Shown here: positions 1-5,007 of the stretch, piece after piece
How positions within the stretch are numbered: the stretch's first letter is position 1
Layout: every line of letters starts with the position of its first letter
Origin: Bacteroidota bacterium
GTDB lineage: Bacteria > Bacteroidota > Bacteroidia > UKL13-3
Length of the DNA stretch: 6,270 nucleotides
Assembly: GCA_010027395.1 (NCBI GenBank)
Contig: RGVD01000158.1
Span: 1-6,270, forward strand
Direction of reading: 5' to 3'
Position numbers and translations under genes: made by a program
The notes under the pieces: model-generated
What the model was told of the DNA's origin: nothing
Database searches by the model: none
The model's input: only the letters and a program-made list of their open reading frames with translations

Positions 1-2
1 AG

Positions 3-863
3 AATACGCGTATAAAACACATTTACTTTGAGGGCAATATCAACTCTTATACTTATGCGGATGATGGCACCTCTTTGTATGATGTTTTGAATTTATACAA
101 TAACAAACGCAATATGATCAAAGACCCCATGATTAAAGAAATGCGAAACATGGATGAGCTTGAAGATTATATTGACAAAACGGAAGACAAGCAATTGGGA
201 ATGATGGTGGAGATGGTGAAAGAATATGAAAACGAAATTTATGATATCATCAAAACCATAAAGAGTAAGCATGTTGAAAATGCTGAAAAGCACAAAGCAG
301 AGATTATCTTCTCAACCGCGCATAGATGCAAAGGCATGGAGTATGATAGCATTGAATTGGTGAATGATTTTATAACGGAAGATAAGCTTGAAAAACTAAA
401 AGACAAAAAACAAACCGATGATGGAATGGAGATAAACATTCCTAAACTAATTGAAGAGGTGAACCTTTTGTATGTAGCTGTAACTCGTACTAAAAACACG
501 CTTAAAATTCATCAAGATTTATTGCCTAAGGCATTTGAAAAAACATCTGAAATCTTTGTTATTGAAAAGAAAAAAACTGAAAAATCAAATAGTACATCAG
601 GTAATAAAACAAGCAAACAACCTCAAAGAAGAGTTGTTATATATGACAAAGATGAATACCGCAACTACAGTGATATTTCTAATCCTAAATCAAGCACAAA
701 TAAACCAAAAGAGGCTTACCAACCTTGGACCAAAGAGCAAGATGATTTGCTCAAAAGGTTATACCAAAAGGGTATGAGCATGACTGATTTATCCCTTCAA
801 TTTAACCGCACCAAAGGAGCGATTTGGTCGAGGGTAAAGAAGTTAGGAATAGATGTGATGTAG
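3..863 (+). CDS. UvrD/Rep-type superfamily 1 DNA helicase, C-terminal part with HTH tail (5' end outside window)
   Basis: The frame is open from the left edge, so only the last 286 residues are present and the start lies upstream; the TTG at 75 is internal. Superfamily 1A helicase motifs are visible: a motif V-like segment TAHRCKGMEYDSIEL at nt 315-359 and motif VI LLYVAVTRTK at nt 465-494, whose arginine normally contacts ATP. The opening stretch (IYFEGNINSYTY, nt 24-59) and the following YDVLNLY resemble the FBH1-like branch of bacterial UvrD helicases; this is my recollection of the family, not a search. These enzymes unwind DNA 3'-5' in recombination and repair. After a low-complexity Lys/Ser/Thr-rich linker (about nt 550-715), the last 47 residues form a separate domain, beginning PWTKEQDDLLKRLY and containing FNRTKGAIWSRVKKLGI, a GcrA/Myb-like helix-turn-helix that probably adds DNA contact. 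The gene converges on the S41 peptidase 57 bases away, with no obvious terminator hairpin between them. Confidence 0.88.
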   Translation, partial: NTRIKHIYFEGNINSYTYADDGTSLYDVLNLYNNKRNMIKDPMIKEMRNMDELEDYIDKTEDKQLGMMVEMVKEYENEIYDIIKTIKSKHVENAEKHKAEIIFSTAHRCKGMEYDSIELVNDFITEDKLEKLKDKKQTDDGMEINIPKLIEEVNLLYVAVTRTKNTLKIHQDLLPKAFEKTSEIFVIEKKKTEKSNSTSGNKTSKQPQRRVVIYDKDEYRNYSDISNPKSSTNKPKEAYQPWTKEQDDLLKRLYQKGMSMTDLSLQFNRTKGAIWSRVKKLGIDVM

Positions 864-920
864 GTCCTTTTTAAAAAATAAATACAATTTTATCTGAACT
901 ACACTCAAAAAATGAATACG

Positions 921-2579
921 TTATTTCTTAGCCACAGGTTTCAAAATACCTTCATATTTGTTTTTATCTGCCAATACTTTTAGGGCTTCAAGAATATCTT
1001 CATCATGGTCGAAAGCGGTTTCGTAATGCGCTTTTTGGAAGTAGTAACGCTTAGCTATTTCTTCTTCGAGCAATAGTTTTATCTCTTCTTTGTTTTTTTC
1101 TAAATCGGCTTTCTTATCATGTTGTAATTCTTTTTTCATGCTTTCATATTGCAACTTCACTGCGTCAAAATATTTTTCTTCTTCAGCTTTCTTTTTAAAT
1201 TCATCTAATGATTTTTCAGTAGATGTTGTGTAGCCATAGTCCTTGTCTGTTATAAACTTTTTAAAATCTTCAAAGTCGGTTTCACTTATTTTAAAATCCT
1301 TTGCAGCTGCAATGCTTGCATTCTTGTAACGGTATTGGGTAGCAAAATCAAATACCAAAAGTTTGCTTATCAAACTTTGTGCAATTTGAGAATAGTTTTT
1401 TGTAGGTACTATAATGTCTGGATCAACCCCGCCACCATCATATACTTTTCTACCATTTTTGGTTTTAAATTCTTGCTTCAAACTGTCAGGCATATTGCCC
1501 ACACTGCCATCTTCGTTACGGTGGCTGTAATCCAATGCTTGAATACATCTTCCTGAAGGAACATAGTATTTAGCAGTTGTAATCTTCACTTGTGCATTAT
1601 AGTTTAATGGGCGTGTAGATTGTACCAAGCCTTTACCAAATGTTTTTTGACCTACCACCACTGCGCGGTCTAAGTCTTGCAAAGCACCACTTACAATCTC
1701 ACTTGCTGATGCTGAACCACGGCTGGTAAGAACCACCATTGGCAATTCCAAATCTACAGGTTGGTTAAGGGTTCGGTATGTTTTATCCCATTCACTTACT
1801 TTGCCTTTGGTGCTTACCACTTCTTGGCCAATGGGTGTAAAAACGTTCACAATATTAATGGCCTCATGCAGCAATCCACCTGGGTTTCCACGGACATCTA
1901 ATATTATATTTTTGATACCTGAGTTTTTCTTTAAGGCCACCAATGCATCAGCCACTTCTTTACCTGCATCGTTTGTAAACTGAGCCAATTTGATATAACC
2001 AGTTTCATTATTAATCATAGCATAATAAGGTACATTTTTCATCTTTATCTCTTCGCGGGTAAGATTTTTTTCAAGGTCTTTGCCATCTCTTCTAATCATT
2101 ATTTTCACCTTGGTACCTGGCTGTCCTTTTAGCATTTTGCTTACATCACCTGAGTTCTTTCCTTTGGTTGATTTGCCTTCAATTTCAACAATTAAATCAC
2201 CTGCCATCAAACCTTCTTTTTGTGCAGGGTAACCTTCATAAGGTTCGGTAATCATTACATAATCTCCTTTGATGCCAATCATAGCGCCAACACCACCGTA
2301 TTGTCCAGTCATTTGCACCCTAAAATCTTCAGCCTCTGCTTCACTGATATAATTGGTATATGGGTCAAGCTGATTCAGCATTTCATCAATAGCTTTTTTA
2401 GTTAGCTTACCTGCATCAATATCATCCACGTAATAAGTATTTATCTCACGAAAAACAGAAGCAAACAAGTCGAGGTTTTTAGATATTTCAAAATAGGCCT
2501 CTCCTCCTTTGAAAGAGACTAGACCAATGACCAAAACAGAACTGATTGCGATTATTTTTTTAACTTTGCTATTCATCAT
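921..2579 (-). CDS. S41 family carboxy-terminal processing peptidase (CtpA/Prc-like), exported
   Basis: A 552-residue serine protease of the tail-specific CtpA/Prc family, which cleaves envelope proteins near their C-termini. Order of parts: a signal peptide or N-terminal anchor (hydrophobic residues about 9-23 after a Lys-rich start), the family's N-terminal helical segment (DPYTNYIS, about 72-79), a PDZ domain (about 92-167, with GVGAMIGI and GLMAGDLIVEIEG), the S41 core (about 193-340, with LDVRGNPGG), and a charged helical C-terminal region (about 410-552). The catalytic set is complete: Ser291 in GSASASEI, Lys316 in TFGKG and Gln320, with the 25-residue Ser-Lys spacing known from Prc and D1P. 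It therefore looks active and periplasmic. The frame can be extended to a TTG at 2609, but that lies upstream of a TAnnTTTG promoter box (2598-2605), so I place the start at one of the two adjacent ATGs, 2579 or 2576. It stands alone, divergent from a small lipoprotein gene and convergent with the helicase gene. Confidence 0.95.
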   Translation of the reverse strand: MMNSKVKKIIAISSVLVIGLVSFKGGEAYFEISKNLDLFASVFREINTYYVDDIDAGKLTKKAIDEMLNQLDPYTNYISEAEAEDFRVQMTGQYGGVGAMIGIKGDYVMITEPYEGYPAQKEGLMAGDLIVEIEGKSTKGKNSGDVSKMLKGQPGTKVKIMIRRDGKDLEKNLTREEIKMKNVPYYAMINNETGYIKLAQFTNDAGKEVADALVALKKNSGIKNIILDVRGNPGGLLHEAINIVNVFTPIGQEVVSTKGKVSEWDKTYRTLNQPVDLELPMVVLTSRGSASASEIVSGALQDLDRAVVVGQKTFGKGLVQSTRPLNYNAQVKITTAKYYVPSGRCIQALDYSHRNEDGSVGNMPDSLKQEFKTKNGRKVYDGGGVDPDIIVPTKNYSQIAQSLISKLLVFDFATQYRYKNASIAAAKDFKISETDFEDFKKFITDKDYGYTTSTEKSLDEFKKKAEEEKYFDAVKLQYESMKKELQHDKKADLEKNKEEIKLLLEEEIAKRYYFQKAHYETAFDHDEDILEALKVLADKNKYEGILKPVAKK

Positions 2580-2597
2580 ACTCGATATTATTGTACA

Positions 2598-2605
2598 CAA
2601 ACGTA
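2598..2605 (-). promoter_or_regulatory. Candidate -7 box for the S41 peptidase gene
   Basis: On the minus strand the sequence is TACGTTTG, an exact match to the Bacteroidota -7 consensus TAnnTTTG, 18 bases before the ATG at 2579. I find no convincing TTTG -33 box at the usual distance, so the promoter is only half supported. If real, it rules out the TTG at 2609 as start codon. Confidence 0.4.
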
Positions 2606-2632
2606 TCAAAAAGAAAAGATATTTTGTTGCCG

Positions 2633-2665
2633 TTTGCGTAAAATTGGTGTCTTATCTTATTTTTG
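2633..2665 (+). promoter_or_regulatory. Candidate Bacteroidota-type promoter of the lipoprotein gene
   Basis: A TTTG at 2633-2636 and TATTTTTG at 2658-2665 match the -33 (TTTG) and -7 (TAnnTTTG) consensus with a 21-base spacer, at the long end of the accepted range. Transcription would start about 2672, giving a leader of roughly 15 bases before the ATG at 2688. The 108 bases between the S41 start (2579) and this ATG thus hold two divergent promoters. Confidence 0.45.
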
Positions 2666-2687
2666 ACTTCCCATTTAACGTAAAATC

Positions 2688-2963
2688 ATGAAAAAAGTTA
2701 TTGTCATAGCCCTTGTTTGTCTGGCTGCTTGTAGCAAGCCTGTTTCGCCACTTCAAAAAGAAATAAACGACTTTGAACATATCGTAGATTCTTTCCTTCA
2801 GGTGAATCAAGATTTCAGAGAAAGCTATGATACAGTATATCAAGAAAGACCTATTGACCCAACGGATCCAGATTTATATACCATTGATACAACTGTATAT
2901 GGACCTGAAAATAAAAAATCTATTTTTTATAATATGACAGAAGGTGTAGAACAGAATTGTTAG
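2688..2963 (+). CDS. Small lipoprotein of unknown function, apparently frameshifted near its 3' end
   Basis: 91 residues as read. The N-terminus is a clear lipoprotein signal: two lysines, a hydrophobic run, and the lipobox LAAC with the lipidated Cys at residue 15, followed by SKPVSP. The mature part is acidic and helical at first (about residues 22-48), then Asp/Pro/Thr-rich (PIDPTDPD), without a motif I recognise. In the -1 frame, coding-like sequence continues directly after the stop: LLDSLMSQMSDKQRTEYLVMK, then more lysine-rich helix, ending at a TAG at 3050-3052. Joining the two would give about 121 residues. The switch must lie between 2933 and 2963, because the second frame has a stop at 2930-2932. 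One missing base near 2953 would restore the join. No slippery heptamer is visible, so I favour an indel (mutation or sequence error) over programmed frameshifting. Being divergent from the S41 peptidase suggests, but does not show, a shared envelope role. Confidence 0.72.
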   Translation: MKKVIVIALVCLAACSKPVSPLQKEINDFEHIVDSFLQVNQDFRESYDTVYQERPIDPTDPDLYTIDTTVYGPENKKSIFYNMTEGVEQNC

Positions 2964-3052
2964 ACAGCTTGATGAGCCAAATGAGCGATAAACAAAGGAC
3001 AGAATATTTGGTGATGAAGAATAAGCTGCAGATGTTGATGCCGAAGTATTAG
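2954..3052 (+). pseudogene. Out-of-frame 3' remainder of the lipoprotein gene
   Basis: Read in the frame of position 2954, this stretch encodes ELLDSLMSQMSDKQRTEYLV followed by MKNKLQMLMPKY and a TAG at 3050-3052. It is an amphipathic, Lys/Gln/Met-rich helix with no internal stop. It lacks its own plausible start and abuts the truncated lipoprotein frame, so I read it as that protein's original C-terminus, displaced by a one-base deletion. Confidence 0.5.
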
Positions 3053-3089
3053 TTGGTGCGATGTATATGGTGCTCTGTGCGATGCAGGG

Positions 3090-3112
3090 GTGCACTGTAA
3101 ATTGTGCACTGT
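3090..3112. repeat. Direct repeat GTGCACTGT x2
   Basis: Two identical 9-base units (3090-3098 and 3104-3112) are separated by AAATT, giving a 14-base period. Each unit contains the 6-base palindrome GTGCAC. Only two copies exist, so this is a local duplication or a possible paired binding site, not an array. Confidence 0.6.
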
Positions 3113-3209
3113 GCTAGTTGGGATGATTTATGCGTATTGGGGTTCAAATGTAAATCCATTTGCCTGCCCGATCTTGTGTCATATGACCAACATCTTTGCT
3201 AGTCGGGAT
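3112..3209. repeat. Repeat pair TGCTAGTYGGGAT, REP-like half sites
   Basis: Thirteen bases recur with a single T/C difference at 3112-3124 and 3197-3209, 85 bases apart and in the same orientation. CTAGTCGGGAT looks like half of a palindrome with a CTAG centre, a form I associate from memory with intergenic palindromic repeats in Bacteroidota. The opposite half is missing from both copies. Confidence 0.4.
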
Positions 3210-3274
3210 TTGAAATCATTGGTGTTCGAAACTTCAAAATTTGCTTACCCTGAAGGTGGTTCAATATCACCGAC

Positions 3275-3637
3275 CTACGCCTCTTTCCTTTTCACCAACA
3301 TAAACAAATCATTTTCTAATGGCAAGTAGCCATACTCATAACAAAACATGTAATTGGCGCCTGCTTTGGTGGTGTATACATGGGTATGATAATTAAAATT
3401 AAATCCTTTGTCTTGAAGCTTCTTTAAACCTACAGTGGTTTTACCTTCATTGGCAGGTGTAAGTTCTTCAATAATTCTGCGATTTTTTCGCAAAATATTA
3501 TTGATGTTTTTCATCAAGGCAGATGAATCACTATTGAGTTTATTGTTGTAAGCACTGCGGCAAGCATCATCACAAAATTTTTTATCTGCACGGCCCTTGA
3601 TTACTTCGCCACACTCGGTACATATTTTTGCTTCCAT
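3275..3637 (-). CDS. Small Cys4 zinc-finger protein, uncharacterised Bacteroidota family
   Basis: 120 residues. The N-terminus has four cysteines in a C-x2-C / C-x3-C arrangement (Cys6, Cys9, Cys22, Cys26; CTECG ... FCDDACR), which should bind one zinc, as in DUF2116-type zinc ribbons. A basic helical stretch follows (about 31-58, NNKLNSD ... NILRKNRRIIEEL), then a second domain (about 65-118) with LKKLQDKGFNFNYHTHVYTT and YEYGYLPLEN, probably a beta-rich fold. I know this arrangement only as a conserved hypothetical protein of Bacteroidota; zinc plus a basic helix would fit nucleic-acid binding, which is inference. It lies only six bases downstream of the DUF3052-like gene on the same strand, so the two are almost certainly co-transcribed and translation is probably coupled. 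No Shine-Dalgarno sequence is seen in the six-base gap. Confidence 0.82.
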   Translation of the reverse strand: MEAKICTECGEVIKGRADKKFCDDACRSAYNNKLNSDSSALMKNINNILRKNRRIIEELTPANEGKTTVGLKKLQDKGFNFNYHTHVYTTKAGANYMFCYEYGYLPLENDLFMLVKRKEA

Positions 3638-3643
3638 GTCTAT

Positions 3644-4045
3644 TTATTTTTTTGTTCCTACTTTGTCATAAGGTCTTGCTCTGAGCGCACTCCAAGTATC
3701 ATCAATAGCTACTTGTGTTACTGCTTCTTGTCCTATTAAATCAAGGGCTTTCCAAACCGTCTCTCTTTTAATATCACTTTTGATTTTGCCTGTCCCTTTT
3801 GGATAACTTGCCCAAAATACACCATCATACTTGCCTGCTTTACCCACACTTGTTACAAGCTCCTCTAATCGCTTTTGATTATATGCAAACACATGCACAT
3901 AATCATAGGTTCCTACATTCTTTTTTAATGGCTTCAAATCATAAGAAATACCATCAAAAATCGGCAAGAGAGAATCAGGAATATCGACCAAAAGCGTTTT
4001 TCCTTGGGTATCTAACCTAAGTTTTTTGACAATGTCGTTTTGCAT
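3644..4045 (-). CDS. DUF3052-like protein of unknown function
   Basis: 133 residues, no signal peptide or membrane segment, so probably cytoplasmic. The C-terminal half shows the pattern I associate with DUF3052-like proteins: a beta strand ending FWASYPKGTGKI (about 77-88, usually written as LWVSWPK), a helix (WKALDLIGQEAV), and the closing motif IDDTWSALRAR (114-124), comparable to VDETWSGLK. The N-terminal half (LLVDIPDSLLPIF, then YDYVHVFAYNQKRLEELV) looks like alternating strands and helices. No catalytic residues can be assigned and no biochemical role is known to me. It is the first gene of a two-gene unit with the zinc-finger protein six bases downstream. Its ATG is eight bases from the last stop of the decayed PIN toxin frame, so it may have been transcribed with the toxin-antitoxin genes. 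A weak box, AACGTTTG on the minus strand (4103-4110), could be a promoter of its own. Confidence 0.75.
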   Translation of the reverse strand: MQNDIVKKLRLDTQGKTLLVDIPDSLLPIFDGISYDLKPLKKNVGTYDYVHVFAYNQKRLEELVTSVGKAGKYDGVFWASYPKGTGKIKSDIKRETVWKALDLIGQEAVTQVAIDDTWSALRARPYDKVGTKK

Positions 4046-4053
4046 AATTCAAC

Positions 4054-4164
4054 TTAAAATTCAGTTAGTTTTAGCCTAAGCGCAAGTAAATCCGAAGTAT
4101 TACAAACGTTTTTAATGCGTCTCTGCTTTAAACAATTGTATAGTTATAGTTCTTTATCACCAGT
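4054..4164 (-). pseudogene. Severed C-terminal segment of the PIN-domain toxin
   Basis: Reading on in the toxin frame after its stop at 4165-4167 gives TGDKEL, a second stop (TAA, 4144-4146), then LYNCLKQRRIKNVCNTSDLL and a natural-looking end at a TAA (4054-4056). TGDKEL is the strand of PIN nucleases that carries the fourth conserved acidic residue, normally preceded by a few hydrophobic residues and often by Trp or Val at the position of the first stop. The second stop sits in a tandem duplication of AACTAT (4139-4150); removing one copy restores ELYNCLK in frame. The segment therefore retains the sequence of a once intact gene of about 160 codons. Confidence 0.65.
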
Positions 4165-4539
4165 CTATAAAAAGGCTTTTAGATGCTTAGAAAGTGCTAT
4201 GAAATCAGTATCATCAATATCCACTTCTTTTGCAATTTCTTTAGCTTTAACCCATGTCTTTTGAGGAATAAGTTCTTCGTTTATAAAATAAATTTTTGAG
4301 TAAATTTTTATTTGAGATTCTCTTAATTGAGCTTCAGTTAACTTCGAAATTTTCAACAGTTTTTTCCAATGTTTATCAATTTCAAATTGCATATAATGAC
4401 AACTATAAAACTCAATAAATGGTTCTGAATTAAAAAGTAAATCACCAATTGTACCATTTGAGTTTAACAGTGAACTGAAAATAATATTGGTATCTACAAC
4501 TACCTTCACAACTGAATCTACTGGACTAACAGAGCTCAT
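4165..4539 (-). CDS. PIN-domain ribonuclease toxin, truncated by a premature stop
   Basis: 124 residues of a PIN-domain toxin of a type II toxin-antitoxin pair; intact PIN toxins are metal-dependent ribonucleases. VKVVVDTNIIFSSLL (11-25) holds the first acidic residue Asp16, FEIDKHW the second (Glu53), and DIDDTDFIALS (107-117) the third (Asp112). The protein then stops after KHLKAFL, just before the TGD strand that carries the fourth acidic residue and closes the fold. A TAG at 4165-4167 stands where these families usually continue, and the missing part is still readable downstream to 4054. A TGG-to-TAG change (Trp to stop) would explain it. The product as read is probably inactive or unstable. 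The gene starts 12 bases after the antitoxin stop and is the second gene of that operon. The ATG at 4537-4539 is the best start; an ORF this long in frame with the antitoxin spacing supports it. Confidence 0.82.
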   Translation of the reverse strand: MSSVSPVDSVVKVVVDTNIIFSSLLNSNGTIGDLLFNSEPFIEFYSCHYMQFEIDKHWKKLLKISKLTEAQLRESQIKIYSKIYFINEELIPQKTWVKAKEIAKEVDIDDTDFIALSKHLKAFL

Positions 4540-4551
4540 TCTCGATGAATT

Positions 4552-4755
4552 TTATTTAATAAATCTTGCACGATTTTTCTTCCACCAGCCTTTTTTAATT
4601 TCTTTAGAAAGTTTGTCAACTTCAGATTGCTTTGCTTTCGAGTTTGCTGTGGCTTCTTTGTATATTAAATAATCAACTAATCGCTGTACACCCTCTATAT
4701 CCACGTTGGATGGAAGACGAATTATCACTTCATTGTTGGTTCTTTCTATTAGCAT
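4552..4755 (-). CDS. Antitoxin of the PIN-domain toxin-antitoxin pair
   Basis: 67 residues, full length by comparison with the small antitoxins I recall beside PIN toxins in Bacteroidota. The N-terminus (IERTNNEVIIRLPSN, 3-17) looks like a short beta-strand DNA-binding or dimerisation part, followed by a helix (IEGVQRLVDYLIYKEATA, 20-37) and a lysine-rich tail ending EIKKGWWKKNRARFIK, which is highly conserved in that group and presumably wraps the toxin. Such antitoxins neutralise the nuclease and repress their own operon. It is the first gene, 12 bases ahead of the toxin, the usual order. A good promoter lies at 4775-4803, and a perfect 10-base palindrome (4765-4774) sits between the -7 box and the ATG, a likely autoregulatory operator. 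The gene itself shows no damage, in contrast to its partner. Confidence 0.82.
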   Translation of the reverse strand: MLIERTNNEVIIRLPSNVDIEGVQRLVDYLIYKEATANSKAKQSEVDKLSKEIKKGWWKKNRARFIK

Positions 4756-4764
4756 TTTATTTCA

Positions 4765-4774
4765 AATTATAATT
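4765..4774. promoter_or_regulatory. Candidate operator of the toxin-antitoxin operon
   Basis: AATTATAATT is a perfect 10-base palindrome directly downstream of the -7 box and ten bases from the antitoxin ATG. On the minus strand it is flanked by two direct copies of ATTTGAA, 12 bases apart. A repressor bound here would cover the transcription start. The region is very AT-rich, so chance palindromes are not rare. Confidence 0.4.
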
Positions 4775-4803
4775 CAAATATACATTTCTATTTTAGTTTC
4801 AAC
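4775..4803 (-). promoter_or_regulatory. Promoter of the toxin-antitoxin operon
   Basis: On the minus strand GTTG (4800-4803) and TATATTTG (4775-4782) fit the -33/-7 consensus TTTG / TAnnTTTG, with a 17-base spacer. Transcription would begin about 4768, leaving a short AT-rich leader before the ATG at 4755. Confidence 0.55.
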
Positions 4804-4847
4804 GCTTTGTTAAGCTGTATTTTACAAATGCAATATAGTAAAAATTT

Positions 4848-4871
4848 CCGATTGCAAACGGATTTAATCGG
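4848..4871 (+). other. Stem-loop upstream of ssb (first of two)
   Basis: CCGATT (4848-4853) and AATCGG (4866-4871) form a perfect 6-base inverted repeat around a 12-base loop. It lies between the divergent toxin-antitoxin and ssb genes. It may be a protein site or an RNA structure; there is no T-run, so it is not a terminator. Confidence 0.4.
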
Positions 4872-4873
4872 CT

Positions 4874-4911
4874 AAACCCGTAAGTAAATGGATAAAATAC
4901 GAATCGGGTTT
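4874..4911 (+). other. Stem-loop upstream of ssb (second of two)
   Basis: AAACCCG (4874-4880) and CGGGTTT (4905-4911) form a perfect 7-base inverted repeat with a 24-base AT-rich interior, starting three bases after the first stem-loop. It ends just before the candidate ssb promoter box, so as DNA it would lie in the upstream activator/repressor region. Confidence 0.45.
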
Positions 4912-4922
4912 GGGGGCCACCA

Positions 4923-4930
4923 CATCTTTG
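4923..4930 (+). promoter_or_regulatory. Candidate -7 box of ssb
   Basis: CATCTTTG followed by C matches the Bacteroidota -7 box TAnnTTTG at all but the first base. I find no -33 box at the expected 17-21 bases upstream. If it is the promoter, the ssb leader would be about 70 bases (from about 4937), ending in an AT-rich stretch without a Shine-Dalgarno sequence. Confidence 0.35.
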
Positions 4931-5007
4931 CATCGTCAAATCAACGGAATGGTTGGTAGCTGACAACAAGTTAAACATTTTATTAATTATTTAAACACAA
5001 AACACGT

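Larger units (their letters stand above)
3053..3274. other. Non-coding spacer carrying short repeats
   Basis: There is no convincing gene on either strand in these 222 bases; the open frames that cross it have no family resemblance and run into neighbouring genes in the wrong frame. It holds three pairs of short direct repeats: GTGCGATG (3056-3063, 3077-3084), GTGCACTGT (3090-3098, 3104-3112) and TGCTAGTYGGGAT (3112-3124, 3197-3209). It may be the remnant of an intergenic repeat element. No clear terminator is seen for either flanking gene. Confidence 0.5.

Noticed and set aside
93..777. Open frames on both strands overlapping the helicase (93-293, 239-499, 535-777)
   Set aside because: They lie inside the helicase frame, which carries recognisable motifs V and VI throughout; the alternatives have low-complexity translations without family resemblance.
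1335..2405. Plus-strand open frames of 60-73 codons inside the S41 peptidase gene
   Set aside because: They are antisense to a gene with a complete PDZ domain and catalytic residues, and have no recognisable content.
2577..2609. Upstream TTG start for the S41 peptidase at 2609
   Set aside because: It lies upstream of the best -7 box; the extension (MIRLCTIISS) adds nothing typical, while the ATG pair at 2576/2579 leads straight into a Lys-rich signal sequence.
2933..2963. Programmed -1 ribosomal frameshifting in the lipoprotein gene
   Set aside because: No X XXY YYZ slippery heptamer lies in the only interval where the switch can happen; a simple one-base deletion explains the data better.
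2874..3095. Minus-strand 73-codon open frame opposite the lipoprotein gene
   Set aside because: Antisense to the lipoprotein and its out-of-frame tail; Ser/Thr-rich translation typical of a shadow frame.
3053..3209. CRISPR-like array
   Set aside because: Each repeat is only 8-13 bases long, occurs twice, and the spacings are irregular (14, 21 and 85 bases).
3090..3329. Plus-strand 79-codon open frame across the repeat spacer into the zinc-finger gene
   Set aside because: No promoter or family resemblance; its end is antisense to the well supported zinc-finger gene, and its start lies in the GTGCACTGT repeat.
4144..4167. Stop-codon readthrough or recoding of TAG in the PIN toxin
   Set aside because: A second stop (TAA) of a different type follows within a visible tandem duplication, and several neighbouring genes use TAG and TAA as ordinary stops.
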